Shown here: positions 1-8,526 of the stretch, piece by piece
Layout of the letters: each line of letters begins with the position of its first letter
How positions within the stretch are numbered: the stretch's first letter is position 1
Assembly (NCBI RefSeq): GCF_001646665.1
Contig: NZ_LWBU01000279.1
Location: 127,908 to 191,907, forward strand
DNA from: Streptomyces noursei
GTDB taxonomy: Bacteria > Actinomycetota > Actinomycetes > Streptomycetales > Streptomycetaceae
DNA: 64,000 bases
Direction: 5' to 3'
Program-made: the position numbers and the translations under genes
Notes under the pieces: generated by a model
What the model was told of the DNA's origin: nothing
Seen by the model: the letters and a program-made list of their open reading frames with translations, nothing else
The model's database searches: none

Positions 1-273
1 GAGATCTGCACACTGGTCGGCTTCACCAGCCTCGGCACGTTCTCGGCCCGCTTCAAGAGGGCGACGGGGCTCTCGCCCAGCGAGTACCGCGCCCGGCACG
101 TCGGGCGCGGGGCGGCGCTGATACCCGGGTGCTACGCGATGCTGTGGGCGGGCGGGTTCCCGAACGCGCCGACCGCGCCGGCCACGCCCGCCGAGCGGAC
201 CACGCCGGACGTGCCGGACGCGCCGGACGCGCCTGCCGGGTCCGGGCACCGCGATTCCGGAGAAGCGGGCTGA
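1..273 (+). CDS. AraC-family transcriptional regulator, C-terminal fragment (5' end outside window)
   Basis: The window opens inside this gene; 90 codons and a TGA remain. The first 30 residues contain GFTSLGTFSARFKRATG followed by LSPSEYR, which is the second helix-turn-helix and closing signature of AraC/XylS DNA-binding domains. The remaining 55 residues are an Ala/Pro/Asp-rich tail without recognisable fold. The stop lies 52 bases before a VOC-family gene in the same direction, so the two may be co-transcribed, and the regulator may control that gene. Its ligand-binding half is not visible, so the effector cannot be guessed. Confidence 0.88.
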   Translation, partial: EICTLVGFTSLGTFSARFKRATGLSPSEYRARHVGRGAALIPGCYAMLWAGGFPNAPTAPATPAERTTPDVPDAPDAPAGSGHRDSGEAG

Positions 274-325
274 GGCGGTCGCTGCCTACGGTGGCGGGGC
301 AAGCCCGACCACCGAGGAGCACGCC

Positions 326-772
326 ATGATCAAGGGTCTCGCCATTTCCACCGTATGGGTCCTGGACCAGGACCGGGCCAAGGAGTTCTACACCGAGAAG
401 CTGGGGCTCGAGGTCCGGACCGACATGACGATGGGCGAGGGCGGCATGCGCTGGCTGACCGTCGGCGCCAAGGACCAGCCCGAGGTGGAGCTGACGCTCA
501 TGGTGCCCGGCTCCCCCGCCATGGACCCGGAGTCCGCCGAGGCGATGCGGATGCTGGTGGCGAAGGGTGTCCTGGGTGCGGGGGTGCTGGCCACCGACGA
601 CATCCACGGCGACTACGAGAGGCTCCGGGCGCGGGGCGTGCAGTTCCTCCAGGAGCCGCAGGAGCGCCCGTACGGCACGGAAGCGATCTTCCGCGACGAC
701 TCGGGGAACTGGTTCTCGTTCACCCAGCCCCGCGAGGGCGGCCTCGACCGGGAGAAGGACTGGGCCTGCTGA
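326..772 (+). CDS. VOC (glyoxalase/bleomycin-resistance) family protein
   Basis: A 148-residue single-unit vicinal-oxygen-chelate protein. The N-terminal beta-alpha half contains WVLDQDRAKEFYTEKLGLEV and the C-terminal half ends in FRDDSGNWFSFTQP, both characteristic of VOC domains; the domain fills the protein. ATG at 326 follows GAGGAG by a good distance. VOC proteins bind a divalent metal and act as isomerases, dioxygenases or drug-binding proteins; nothing here fixes the substrate. It lies directly behind an AraC regulator fragment in the same direction, a common regulator-target arrangement. Confidence 0.9.
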   Translation: MIKGLAISTVWVLDQDRAKEFYTEKLGLEVRTDMTMGEGGMRWLTVGAKDQPEVELTLMVPGSPAMDPESAEAMRMLVAKGVLGAGVLATDDIHGDYERLRARGVQFLQEPQERPYGTEAIFRDDSGNWFSFTQPREGGLDREKDWAC

Positions 773-1183
773 TCCCCGCCGCCCCGCCCCGCGCCCGGTC
801 CCGGAGAGTGGTCCGGGCGGCGGTCCGGGCCGTGGCCGGCAGGGCGCCGGGGGGATGACGGCTGCGCGGCCGCAGCGGTGCCGGTGGTCGGTGGCGGGGG
901 CGGGAGGACCGCGGTGGGCTCACCGTGCGCGCACCGACCGGCGGCCCGGCGCCGATCGGGTACGCCGACGAGGAGGGCGGCGGCCCGCGAGCACGACCCG
1001 CTCGTACGATCCGGCAGGGCGGCCGTGGAGAAGCGGGAACCGACGAGCCGTGCCCTACGGGCGGACGTCCCGCAGGCCGAGGGACGGTATTCGGACACGG
1101 TCGCGCGCTGGGCGAACAGGCGCGATCGACGCATAAGGAAGGCCCGCGCGGGCCGCCGGCGCCCCCGGCGTCCGGTTCCGGCT

Positions 1184-1222
1184 CCCCGCCGGGGGCGGCG
1201 CGACCGGCCGCCCCCGGCGGGG
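1184..1222. terminator. Very strong GC hairpin (16-bp perfect stem, 7-nt loop)
   Basis: CCCCGCCGGGGGCGGC at 1184-1199 is the exact reverse complement of 1207-1222, with loop 1200-1206; a few outer pairs extend it. There is no T-run, which is usual for actinobacterial terminators. It lies about 410 bases after the VOC stop and could end that transcript, or one from an unseen RNA. Confidence 0.5.
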
Positions 1223-1675
1223 GGCTCCGTCACGCCCGCGCGCGTGCCCTGATTGCGGGAGCCACTGCAACGCGCGCCGCCGAGCGGGCGTCCCGCCGCC
1301 CGGCGAAACGGACTCCTTCCGTCCGGCCGGATCACCGCCCATCGCCCCGCCGTTGAACGCTGAACAGCATCGAAGGTCCATACGACGGCCCGCGGCGACC
1401 GCTGCCTCGCCCCGCCGGCCCGCCGGACACCGGCCGGCCCTGCGGACGAGCCGGTGAACGGCGAGCAAACGTTCGCACGGCGTGGACCCGGCTCCGCCGG
1501 CCACCCTCCGGGGCGCGCCGGGCGACCGCCCGTGCCCTGGCCCGTCGCGCTCCAGCCGCCCCTCCGCGGCACCCGCCCGGACACGCACCGGACGGACGCG
1601 CGTAGCGCGGCCAAAAGGCGATCTTGCCCACGCACCCGGCCGGAGCCCAGGATTCCTACCGCGCCGCTTGTCAGG

Positions 1676-1703
1676 CACATGACGGTCACCCACCCGTCAC
1701 GTG
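1676..1703. promoter_or_regulatory. Candidate operator upstream of the streptogrisin gene
   Basis: CACATGACGG (1676-1685) and CCGTCACGTG (1694-1703) form an inverted repeat with one mismatch around an 8-base spacer, ending 66 bases before the protease start. The regulator is unknown. Confidence 0.35.
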
Positions 1704-1769
1704 CCGTCTCCCGGCGCCCTGTCGGGCCCGCCCACCCAGCGGGCCACGGATCCCCCACCGGAGGATGCA

Positions 1770-2687
1770 GTGAACTTCAAGCGCTTCACCCCCCTCGGCG
1801 GTATCGCGAGAGGCGCGCGGCTGACCGCCGTCGCCGCCGCTCTCCTGACCGCCTCCGCGCTTGCGGCCCCGAGCGCCGGCGCCGCTCCCCTCGACGGCGG
1901 ACGGGCCAGCGCCGCCCAGCTGGCCCAGGCGAGCGACGCCGTCCTGACCGCCGACGTGCCGGGCACCGCCTGGTACACGGACACCAAGACCGGCAAGCTC
2001 GTCGTCACCGCGGACTCCACCGTGTCGGCGGCCGAACTGGCCCGCATCAAGGAGGCCGCGGGCAGCCGCGCCGGCGCCCTGGAGATCAAGCGCACCCCGG
2101 GCACGTTCAACAAGCTCATAGCGGGCGGCCAGGCCATCTACGCGGGCGGCGGACGCTGCTCGCTCGGCTTCAACGTCCGCAGCGGCAGCACGTACTACGC
2201 CCTGACGGCCGGTCACTGCACCAACATCGGCAGCACCTGGTACACCAACTCCTCCAACACGACCCTGCTCGGCACGCGCACGGGCTCCAGCTTCCCGAAC
2301 AACGACTACGGCATCATCCGCCACTCCAACGCCTCGGCGGCGGACGGCCGGGTGTACCTGTACAACGGCAGCTACCGCGACATCACGGCGGCGGGCAACG
2401 CCTACGTCGGCCAGTCGGTCCAGCGCAGCGGCAGCACCACCGGCCTGCGCGGCGGCACCGTCACCGGCCTCAACGCCACCGTCAACTACGGCAACGGCGA
2501 CGTCGTCTACGGCATGATCCAGACCAACGTCTGCGCCGAGCCCGGCGACAGCGGTGGCGCCCTGTTCTCGGGCAGCACCGCGCTCGGCCTGACCTCCGGC
2601 GGCAGCGGCAACTGCTCCAGCGGCGGCACCACGTTCTTCCAGCCGGTCACCGAGGCGCTGAGCGCCTACGGGGTGAGCGTCTTCTAG
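1770..2687 (+). CDS. Streptogrisin-type secreted serine protease (alpha-lytic/S1E family) preproenzyme
   Basis: A 305-residue preproenzyme. I chose GTG 1770 because GAGGATG lies just upstream and the protein then begins NFKRFTPLGG, like known streptogrisin precursors. Residues 1 to about 39 are the signal peptide; about 40-115 are the alpha-lytic-protease pro-domain (AWYTD..TGKLVVTADSTV); the mature enzyme begins near IAGGQAIYAGGG. The catalytic triad is visible: His149 in TAGHC, Asp179 in NNDYG and Ser261 in GDSGG, with paired cysteines around each. The mature part mixes features of streptogrisins A and B (insert DGRVYLYNGSY as in A, RSGSTYY as in B), so I assign the family rather than one symbol. 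It acts extracellularly on proteins and is followed by a strong terminator. Confidence 0.95.
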   Translation: MNFKRFTPLGGIARGARLTAVAAALLTASALAAPSAGAAPLDGGRASAAQLAQASDAVLTADVPGTAWYTDTKTGKLVVTADSTVSAAELARIKEAAGSRAGALEIKRTPGTFNKLIAGGQAIYAGGGRCSLGFNVRSGSTYYALTAGHCTNIGSTWYTNSSNTTLLGTRTGSSFPNNDYGIIRHSNASAADGRVYLYNGSYRDITAAGNAYVGQSVQRSGSTTGLRGGTVTGLNATVNYGNGDVVYGMIQTNVCAEPGDSGGALFSGSTALGLTSGGSGNCSSGGTTFFQPVTEALSAYGVSVF

Positions 2688-2709
2688 GCCCGCACGGCTC
2701 GCACCCTTC

Positions 2710-2741
2710 AGCGGCGGTCCGCCTTCCGGCGGGCCGCCGCT
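2710..2741 (+). terminator. Intrinsic terminator of the streptogrisin gene
   Basis: A 14-bp stem with one G-T wobble (left arm 2710-2723, right arm 2728-2741, loop TTCC) followed by TTCTTTGT, 23 bases after the stop codon. Confidence 0.85.
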
Positions 2742-2789
2742 TCTTTGTCCCGACCGAGGAAGAAGTTGCGAAAGACGCCGCGAAAGGGG

Positions 2790-2818
2790 TTACGCGACCG
2801 GACCAAGCCCGCTAACTT
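2790..2818 (+). promoter_or_regulatory. Possible promoter of the sugar-dehydrogenase gene
   Basis: TTACGC at 2790 and TAACTT at 2813 are separated by 17 bases, in an unusually AT-rich patch between the protease terminator and the GTG start at 2952. Match to the housekeeping consensus is only fair. Confidence 0.35.
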
Positions 2819-2951
2819 CCTTGAAACACACCGGTCATGAGCCGTGGCCGGCGAGTTTCGGCGCGACGGCGCGCGCCTGTGCTCCCCCGTGTCCACCCCC
2901 GCGGTCCCCACCCCGGACCGCCGGGATCCCCCACCGTCCCGGGAGACGCCT

Positions 2952-5840
2952 GTGCGCACACGACCGAGACCGCCCCGCCGGGGCGCCGCCGCACTCCTGC
3001 TCACCGCGGCGCTCGCGGCCGGCTTTCCGGCCCCCGCCACCGCCATCGCCACCGCCACCGCGGAGCCCGCCACTTCCGCCGCCCACCCCGCCGCCACCAA
3101 CGCGGCACCCGCCCCCGCCCCCTTGGCGGAGGAGTTCCAGCAGGTCACCCTCGCCAAGGGCGTGGCCGAGACCGGCGAGCCGATGACCATGGCGGTCCTC
3201 CCCGACCGCTCCGTCCTGCACACCTCGCGCGACGGCACCCTGCGGCTCACCGACGCCGCGGGCACCACGAAGGTGTCGGGCAGACTGGACGTCTACGCGC
3301 ACGACGAGGAAGGCCTCCAGGGCATCGGCGTGGACCCCGGCTTCACCGCCAACCGCCACGTCTACCTGTACTACGCGCCCCGGCTGACCACTCCGGCAGG
3401 GGACGCCCCCGGCGACGGCACCGCCGCCGACTTCGCCCCCTTCGACGGCGTGAACCGCCTGTCGCGCTTCGTCCTGCGCACGGACGGCACCCTCGACACC
3501 GCGAGCGAGAAGAAGATCCTCGACGTGCCCGCCTCGCGCGGGATCTGCTGCCACGTCGGCGGGGACATCGACTTCGACGCGCAGGGCAACCTGTACCTGT
3601 CGACCGGCGACGACTCCAACCCCTTCGCCTCCGACGGATACACGCCGATCGACGAGCGGCCCTCCCGCAACCCCGCCTACGACGCCCAGCGTTCGGCGGG
3701 CAACACCAACGACCTGCGCGGCAAGGTGCTGCGGATCAAGGTCGGCGCGGACGGCTCGTACTCCATCCCCTCCGGCAACCTCTTCGCCCCCGGCACCGCG
3801 CGGACCCGTCCGGAGATCTACGCCATGGGTTTCCGCAACCCCTTCCGGATGAGCGTCGACAAGCCGACGGGCATCGTGTACGTCGGTGACTACGGCCCCG
3901 ACGCCGGCACCGCGAGCCCCACCAGGGGCCCGGCCGGCCAGGTGGAGTTCAACCGCGTCACCAGGGCGGGCAACTTCGGCTGGCCGTACTGCACGGGGAA
4001 GAACGACGCCTACGTCGACCACGACTTCGCCACCGGCGCGACCGGTGCGGCGTTCAGCTGCGCGGCTCCGCGGAACACCTCGCCCCGCAACACCGGCCTG
4101 ACCGACCTGCCGCCGGCCCAGCCCGCCTGGATACCGTACGACGGCGGTTCGGTTCCCGAGTTCGGCAGCGGCTCGGAGTCGCCCATGGGAGGGCCGGTCT
4201 ACCGCTACGACGCGGCCTCCACGTCGTCCGTCAAGTTCCCGCAGGGCTACGACGGGAACTTCTTCGCCGGCGAGTTCGGCCGCAAGTGGATCAAGCGCAT
4301 CGCGCAGGGCACGGACGGCGCCGTCCAGTCCATCAACGCCTTCCCCTGGAGCGGGACCCAGGTGATGGACATGGCCTTCGGCCCGGACGGGGCCCTGTAC
4401 GTCCTGGACTACGGCACCGGCTACTTCAACGGTGACGCCAACTCGGCCCTCTACCGCATCGAGCACGTCACCGCCGGCCGCTCCCCCGTCGCCCAGGCCG
4501 CGGCGAACCGCACCTCGGGGCAGGCCCCGCTGGCCGTGGCGTTCTCCTCGGCGGGCAGCTCCGACCCGGACGGCGACCCGCTGACGTACGCCTGGAGGTT
4601 CGGCGACGGCGGGACCTCCACCGCCGCGAACCCCTCCCACACGTACACGGCCGACGGGCAGTACACCGCGACCGTCACCGTCTCGGACGGCACCGGCCGC
4701 AGCGCCACCGCCTCCGTCCAGGTGACCGTCGGCAACACGGCGCCGACCGTGAGGCTGGAGCTGCCGGCCGAGGGCCGGATCATCGACCCGGGCGCTGCCG
4801 TCCCGTTCAAGGTCACCGTCACCGACCCGGAGGACGGCACGGTCGACTGCTCCCGGGTGAAGGTGACCTTCATCATCGGCCACGACAGCCACGGCCACCC
4901 GCAGACCTCCGCGACCGGCTGCTCCGGCACCGTTCAGACCATCGCGGACGGCGAGCACGACCCCAACGCGAACATCTTCGGCGTCTGGGACGCGGAGTAC
5001 ACCGACAAGGGCGCGAACGGCCAGCCCGCTCTGACGACGCACGACCAGAACATCAGCCAGCCCAGCCACCGGCAGGCCGAGCACTACGGCGGCTCGTCCG
5101 GCGTCCAGGTCGTCACCCACGCCCCCGCCCACGGCGGACGGACGGTCGGGCACATCGAGAACGGCGACTGGATCTCCTTCACCCCCTACGCGCTCGACGA
5201 CGCCACCGGGTTCACCGCCCGCGTCTCCTCCGGCGGCACCGGCGGCACCCTGGAGGTACGGGCCGGCTCACCCACCGGAACCCTGCTGGGCACGGTGACG
5301 GTGCCGGTGACGGGCGGCTGGGAGACCTTCCAGGACGTCTCCACCGCGCTGACGAACCGCCCCGCCGGCACGACCACGCTCCACCTCGTCTTCAAGGGGG
5401 GCGCCGGCTCGCTGTTCGACGTCGACGACTTCCGCCTGACCACCGGCGGCACCGGCCCGCGGACGGGTGCGGTCGGGGGCGTGAACGGCAAGTGCGCCGA
5501 CGTCGCCGGCGGCGCGACCGCCGACGGAACCCGCACCCAGCTGTGGACCTGCAACTCCACCCCCGCCCAGACCTGGACCCTCCCCGGCGACGGCACCCTG
5601 CGCGCCCTCGGCAAATGCCTCGACATCAGCGGCGGCGCCACCACCGACGGCACCCCCGTCCAGCTCTGGACCTGCAACGGCACCACCGCCCAGCAATGGC
5701 AGCCCCACACCGACGGCACCCTGCGCAACCCCCGCTCCGGCAAATGCCTCGACGCCGAAGGAGCCACCTGGAACGACGGCACCCGCCTGCACCTGTGGAC
5801 CTGCCACACCGGACCCAACCAGAAATGGACCCTGCCGTAG
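2952..5840 (+). CDS. Secreted PQQ-type glucose/sorbosone dehydrogenase with PKD, CBM6-like and ricin-B domains
   Basis: A 962-residue multidomain exoenzyme. GTG 2952 is preceded by GGGAG and starts a clean signal peptide (RTRPRPPRRGAAALLLTAAL...). Residues about 60-510 are a GSDH six-bladed propeller with CCHVGGDIDFD, RGKVLRI, GFRNPF, YVGDYG and NFGWPYC. A PKD domain follows (SSDPDGDPLTYAWRFGDGGTS, about 515-595), then a middle module and a CBM6-like part (HIENGDWISFTPYAL), and finally a ricin-B trefoil with repeated QLWTC/QxW motifs. Family enzymes oxidise sugars with PQQ or an unknown acceptor; the substrate here is unknown. The next gene, 19 bases downstream, carries the same lectin almost base for base, so both proteins probably bind the same glycan. 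Confidence 0.93.
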   Translation: MRTRPRPPRRGAAALLLTAALAAGFPAPATAIATATAEPATSAAHPAATNAAPAPAPLAEEFQQVTLAKGVAETGEPMTMAVLPDRSVLHTSRDGTLRLTDAAGTTKVSGRLDVYAHDEEGLQGIGVDPGFTANRHVYLYYAPRLTTPAGDAPGDGTAADFAPFDGVNRLSRFVLRTDGTLDTASEKKILDVPASRGICCHVGGDIDFDAQGNLYLSTGDDSNPFASDGYTPIDERPSRNPAYDAQRSAGNTNDLRGKVLRIKVGADGSYSIPSGNLFAPGTARTRPEIYAMGFRNPFRMSVDKPTGIVYVGDYGPDAGTASPTRGPAGQVEFNRVTRAGNFGWPYCTGKNDAYVDHDFATGATGAAFSCAAPRNTSPRNTGLTDLPPAQPAWIPYDGGSVPEFGSGSESPMGGPVYRYDAASTSSVKFPQGYDGNFFAGEFGRKWIKRIAQGTDGAVQSINAFPWSGTQVMDMAFGPDGALYVLDYGTGYFNGDANSALYRIEHVTAGRSPVAQAAANRTSGQAPLAVAFSSAGSSDPDGDPLTYAWRFGDGGTSTAANPSHTYTADGQYTATVTVSDGTGRSATASVQVTVGNTAPTVRLELPAEGRIIDPGAAVPFKVTVTDPEDGTVDCSRVKVTFIIGHDSHGHPQTSATGCSGTVQTIADGEHDPNANIFGVWDAEYTDKGANGQPALTTHDQNISQPSHRQAEHYGGSSGVQVVTHAPAHGGRTVGHIENGDWISFTPYALDDATGFTARVSSGGTGGTLEVRAGSPTGTLLGTVTVPVTGGWETFQDVSTALTNRPAGTTTLHLVFKGGAGSLFDVDDFRLTTGGTGPRTGAVGGVNGKCADVAGGATADGTRTQLWTCNSTPAQTWTLPGDGTLRALGKCLDISGGATTDGTPVQLWTCNGTTAQQWQPHTDGTLRNPRSGKCLDAEGATWNDGTRLHLWTCHTGPNQKWTLP
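5457..5836 (+). repeat. 380-bp direct repeat, copy 1 (ricin-B lectin module)
   Basis: Aligns without gaps to 7240-7619 (constant offset 1783). By my reading only about five bases differ: two near the start (gtcgggggc / gtcagggga) and three in the codons for LD(I/V)SGG. It encodes the C-terminal lectin of the dehydrogenase. Identity even at silent sites implies recent duplication or ongoing gene conversion. Confidence 0.95.
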
Positions 5841-5859
5841 CAGGAGAGGAGGCGTAACC

Positions 5860-7623
5860 ATGCGCACCACCCTCACCAAGGCCGGCTGCCTGCTCGCGGG
5901 CGCGCTCCTGTGCCTGGCCGCCGCACCCGCCACCGCACCCGCCGCCGCGCCGCCGGGGCGCGACCCGGCTCCGGCGGCGGCCCCGGCCGTGGCTGACCCC
6001 GCGTACCGGATCCTGGCCTTCTCCAGGACGGCGGGCTTCCGCCACTCGTCCATCGACGACGGTCTGGCCGCGCTGCGCGAGCTGGGCGGCGCCCACGGCT
6101 TCACCGTCGACGCCACGGAGGACGCTCAGGCCTTCACCCCCGGCAACCTCGCGCAGTACGAGGCGGTCGTCTTCCTCTCCACCACGGGGGACGTACTGAA
6201 CTCGGTCCAGCAGACCGCCTTCGAGCAGTACATCCGGGCCGGTGGCGGCTACGTCGGTGTCCACGCCGCTGCCGACACCGAGTACGACTGGCCCTTCTAC
6301 GCCGGCCTCGCCGGCGCCCTGTTCCACTCCCACCCGCACAACCAGACCGCGACCATGAAGGTCGAGGACCGGGCCCACGACGCCACGGCGCACCTCGGCC
6401 GGACCTGGCAGCGGTTCGACGAGTGGTACAACTACCGCTCCAACCCGCGCTCCACGGCGCACGTCCTCGCCTCGCTCGACGAGTCCGGGTACTCGGGCGG
6501 CACGATGTCGGGCGACCACCCGATCGCCTGGTGCAAGGACTACCAGGGCGGTCGCGCCTTCTACACAGGCGGCGGCCACACGGACGAGTCGTACACGGAG
6601 CCCGCGTTCCGCCGGCACCTGCTCGGCGGTGTCCGGTGGGCGGCCGGGATGACGGAGGCCGACTGCCGGCCCGAGACGGGATACGTACCGCTGTACGACG
6701 GTTCCGGCACGGCCGGCTGGAAACAGGCGGGGCCGGGGTCGTTCACGTCGGCCGACGGCACGCTGACCTCGCAGGGCGGCCTGGGCATGCTGTGGTACTC
6801 CGCCCGGGAGCTCACCGGCGACTGGTCGCTGAAGCTGGACTGGCGGATGGACGGCGACGACAACTCCGGCGTCCTGGTCGGCTTCCCGGCCTCCGACGAT
6901 CCGTGGTCGGCGGTGGACCACGGGTACGAGATCCAGATCGACGCCACGGACGCCGCCGACCGCACGACGGGGGCGGTGTACGGGTTCAAGCCGGCGGACG
7001 CGGCGGCCCGCGACGCCGCGCTCAACCCGCCCGGCGAGTGGAACACCTACGAGATCCGGGTGACGGGCGAGCGCCTGGAGGTCTTCCTCAACGGGCGCAA
7101 AATCAACGACTTCACCAACACCGACCCGGCACGGAGTCTCGCCCAGGGGTACGTCGGCCTCCAGAACCACGGTGAGGGCGACCAGGTGTCCTTCCGCAAC
7201 GTACGCGTCAAGACCTCCGGGACCACCCCGCCCCCCGTGCCGCGGACGGGTGCGGTCAGGGGAGTGAACGGCAAGTGCGCCGACGTCGCCGGCGGCGCGA
7301 CCGCCGACGGAACCCGCACCCAGCTGTGGACCTGCAACTCCACCCCCGCCCAGACCTGGACCCTCCCCGGCGACGGCACCCTGCGCGCCCTCGGCAAATG
7401 CCTGGATGTCAGCGGCGGCGCCACCACCGACGGCACCCCCGTCCAGCTCTGGACCTGCAACGGCACCACCGCCCAGCAATGGCAGCCCCACACCGACGGC
7501 ACCCTGCGCAACCCCCGCTCCGGCAAATGCCTCGACGCCGAAGGAGCCACCTGGAACGACGGCACCCGCCTGCACCTGTGGACCTGCCACACCGGACCCA
7601 ACCAGAAATGGACCCTGCCCTGA
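5860..7623 (+). CDS. Secreted ThuA-domain / 3-keto-disaccharide hydrolase (DUF1080) protein with ricin-B lectin
   Basis: A 587-residue exoprotein; ATG 5860 follows AGGAGAGGAGG. Residues 1 to about 45 are a signal peptide and Ala/Pro linker. About 46-265 are a ThuA domain (ILAFSRTAGFRHSSID, GGGYVGVHAAADTEYDW, GGGHTDESY). About 270-455 are a DUF1080/PF06439 domain (YVPLYDGSGTAGWKQ, DNSGVLVGF, GYEIQID, GEWNTYEIRV), a family linked to 3-keto-disaccharide hydrolysis. The last 125 residues are a ricin-B trefoil almost identical to that of the preceding dehydrogenase. With only 19 bases between the genes, co-transcription is likely. Inference: the dehydrogenase oxidises a sugar at C3 and this protein cleaves the keto-sugar. 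Confidence 0.92.
   Translation: MRTTLTKAGCLLAGALLCLAAAPATAPAAAPPGRDPAPAAAPAVADPAYRILAFSRTAGFRHSSIDDGLAALRELGGAHGFTVDATEDAQAFTPGNLAQYEAVVFLSTTGDVLNSVQQTAFEQYIRAGGGYVGVHAAADTEYDWPFYAGLAGALFHSHPHNQTATMKVEDRAHDATAHLGRTWQRFDEWYNYRSNPRSTAHVLASLDESGYSGGTMSGDHPIAWCKDYQGGRAFYTGGGHTDESYTEPAFRRHLLGGVRWAAGMTEADCRPETGYVPLYDGSGTAGWKQAGPGSFTSADGTLTSQGGLGMLWYSARELTGDWSLKLDWRMDGDDNSGVLVGFPASDDPWSAVDHGYEIQIDATDAADRTTGAVYGFKPADAAARDAALNPPGEWNTYEIRVTGERLEVFLNGRKINDFTNTDPARSLAQGYVGLQNHGEGDQVSFRNVRVKTSGTTPPPVPRTGAVRGVNGKCADVAGGATADGTRTQLWTCNSTPAQTWTLPGDGTLRALGKCLDVSGGATTDGTPVQLWTCNGTTAQQWQPHTDGTLRNPRSGKCLDAEGATWNDGTRLHLWTCHTGPNQKWTLP
7240..7619 (+). repeat. 380-bp direct repeat, copy 2 (ricin-B lectin module)
   Basis: Second copy of 5457-5836, encoding the C-terminal lectin of the ThuA/DUF1080 protein. 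The two copies end within one codon of their respective stops, so the duplicated unit is exactly the lectin-coding segment. Confidence 0.95.
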
Positions 7624-7686
7624 GCCGCGCCGCAGATAAATCGCCTTTCGGGGCATCGCCCGGGCCGCTGCGGTGAGACGTACGGT

Positions 7687-8043
7687 ATGGCAGTGGATTC
7701 CGAACGCAACCAGGACGTACTCGTCGGCACCAAGCCCCGGGCCCAGGTCGAGGCGGCGTACCAGCGGCTGGAGCACAAGGCGGCCGCGCCCGGTCTCCGG
7801 ACGCCCTTCTCGCTGGGCGCCGTGGCGGCCTACGAGTGGGCGCTCGGGCGCGCCGCCGAAGCCCCCGTGACGGGAGCGGCCGGCACCGGCCGCGTACCGT
7901 CCAGCCATCTGCTCACGGCCGAGCTGGACGCGGCCGTGGTCCAGCTGGGGGACCCGACCCAGAGCGCCGAGGGCGCGGCCCACGTCCGCGGCGTCCATGA
8001 CGCGCTGGCGTGGGTGTGCGGGCTCATCGACGAACGGCCCTGA
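7687..8043 (+). CDS. Hypothetical protein, 118 aa
   Basis: I do not recognise the family. The protein is soluble, without signal peptide or membrane segment, and predicted mostly helical: a Lys/Arg/Glu-rich first third (QVEAAYQRLEHKA), a middle with TPFSLGAVAAYEWALGRA, and a C-terminal helix HVRGVHDALAWVCGLIDERP. Codon use is normal for the genome. ATG 7687 has only a weak purine stretch upstream (GGTGAG). It follows the lectin-bearing exoenzyme gene by 63 bases in the same direction but shows no sign of working with it. Confidence 0.7.
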   Translation: MAVDSERNQDVLVGTKPRAQVEAAYQRLEHKAAAPGLRTPFSLGAVAAYEWALGRAAEAPVTGAAGTGRVPSSHLLTAELDAAVVQLGDPTQSAEGAAHVRGVHDALAWVCGLIDERP

Positions 8044-8136
8044 CGCGCCGGCGTGGCCCGGTGCCGCGGGCGCCGGGGCGGCGGCCCGGGAGGTGGCAGG
8101 GGACGCACCCGCGCGGAGGCGGGGGCTCCCGCCCGC

Positions 8137-8325
8137 TCATATCGAGGCGGGCGGGAAACCCATGCCCGGGTAGCCGGTCGGCCGGCCGACGGCGCCGAAG
8201 TCCAGCGCCCGCGTCAGCTGCCTGAGCGTCTCCTCGGCGACGCGGCGCACGTCCGCGGGAACGTCGCCGCGCTCCTCTATGAGGCGGTCGTAGATCGGCG
8301 CGTCGCCTCGCACGGCGGAGTCCAT
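8137..8325 (-). CDS. Small hypothetical protein, 62 aa
   Basis: Unrecognised small protein. I chose ATG 8325 because GGAAAGG lies 9 bases upstream; the frame stays open upstream to GTG 8364 (VSDQQTASERF...) and ATG 8412, which would give 75 or 91 residues. The acidic helical body (DAPIYDRLIEERGDVP, DVRRVAEETLRQLTRALDF) ends in a Gly/Pro-rich tail GYPGMGFPPASI. There is no signal peptide or membrane helix. It is divergent from the large esterase gene, with about 270 bases between the starts. Confidence 0.6.
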   Translation of the reverse strand: MDSAVRGDAPIYDRLIEERGDVPADVRRVAEETLRQLTRALDFGAVGRPTGYPGMGFPPASI

Positions 8326-8526
8326 GTCGAAGAACCTTTCCGAAGCAGTCTGTTGGTCGCTCACCGCCGCTGCGGGCAGCGGTGGACGAGTGTACGGGGC
8401 GTGACGGGGCACGGTGCGCGCAGCCCGTCACGCGGGCCGTCCCGGGCGGCCCCCTAGCAGGATCCGGGGCGCGGCGCAATCCCCCCGGCTCGGTCCCGGA
8501 CCCGGCGGAGTGTGGGGCGCCTGGAC

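Larger units (their letters stand above)
773..1769. other. 1-kb stretch without a recognisable gene
   Basis: No frame here gives a natural-looking protein; the open frames on both strands are Arg/Pro/Gly-rich products of the high GC content. The stretch holds a near-perfect long hairpin (1184-1222) and an interrupted palindrome (1676-1703) just upstream of the protease gene. It probably contains the 3' end of the VOC transcript and the protease promoter. Confidence 0.5.

Noticed and set aside
613..1758. Long minus-strand open frame across the gene-free region
   Set aside because: The product is Arg/Pro/Gly-rich without any domain or hydrophobic core, has no ribosome-binding site, and at its far end overlaps the VOC gene; a by-product of GC content.
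2835..5153. 772-codon minus-strand open frame opposite the sugar dehydrogenase
   Set aside because: Val/Gly/Arg-rich antisense translation of a clearly identified multidomain protein; no start signal.
5626..7998. 790-codon minus-strand open frame opposite the ThuA/DUF1080 gene
   Set aside because: Antisense to a well-identified gene; it contains the antisense of both lectin copies, which explains its internal repeats.
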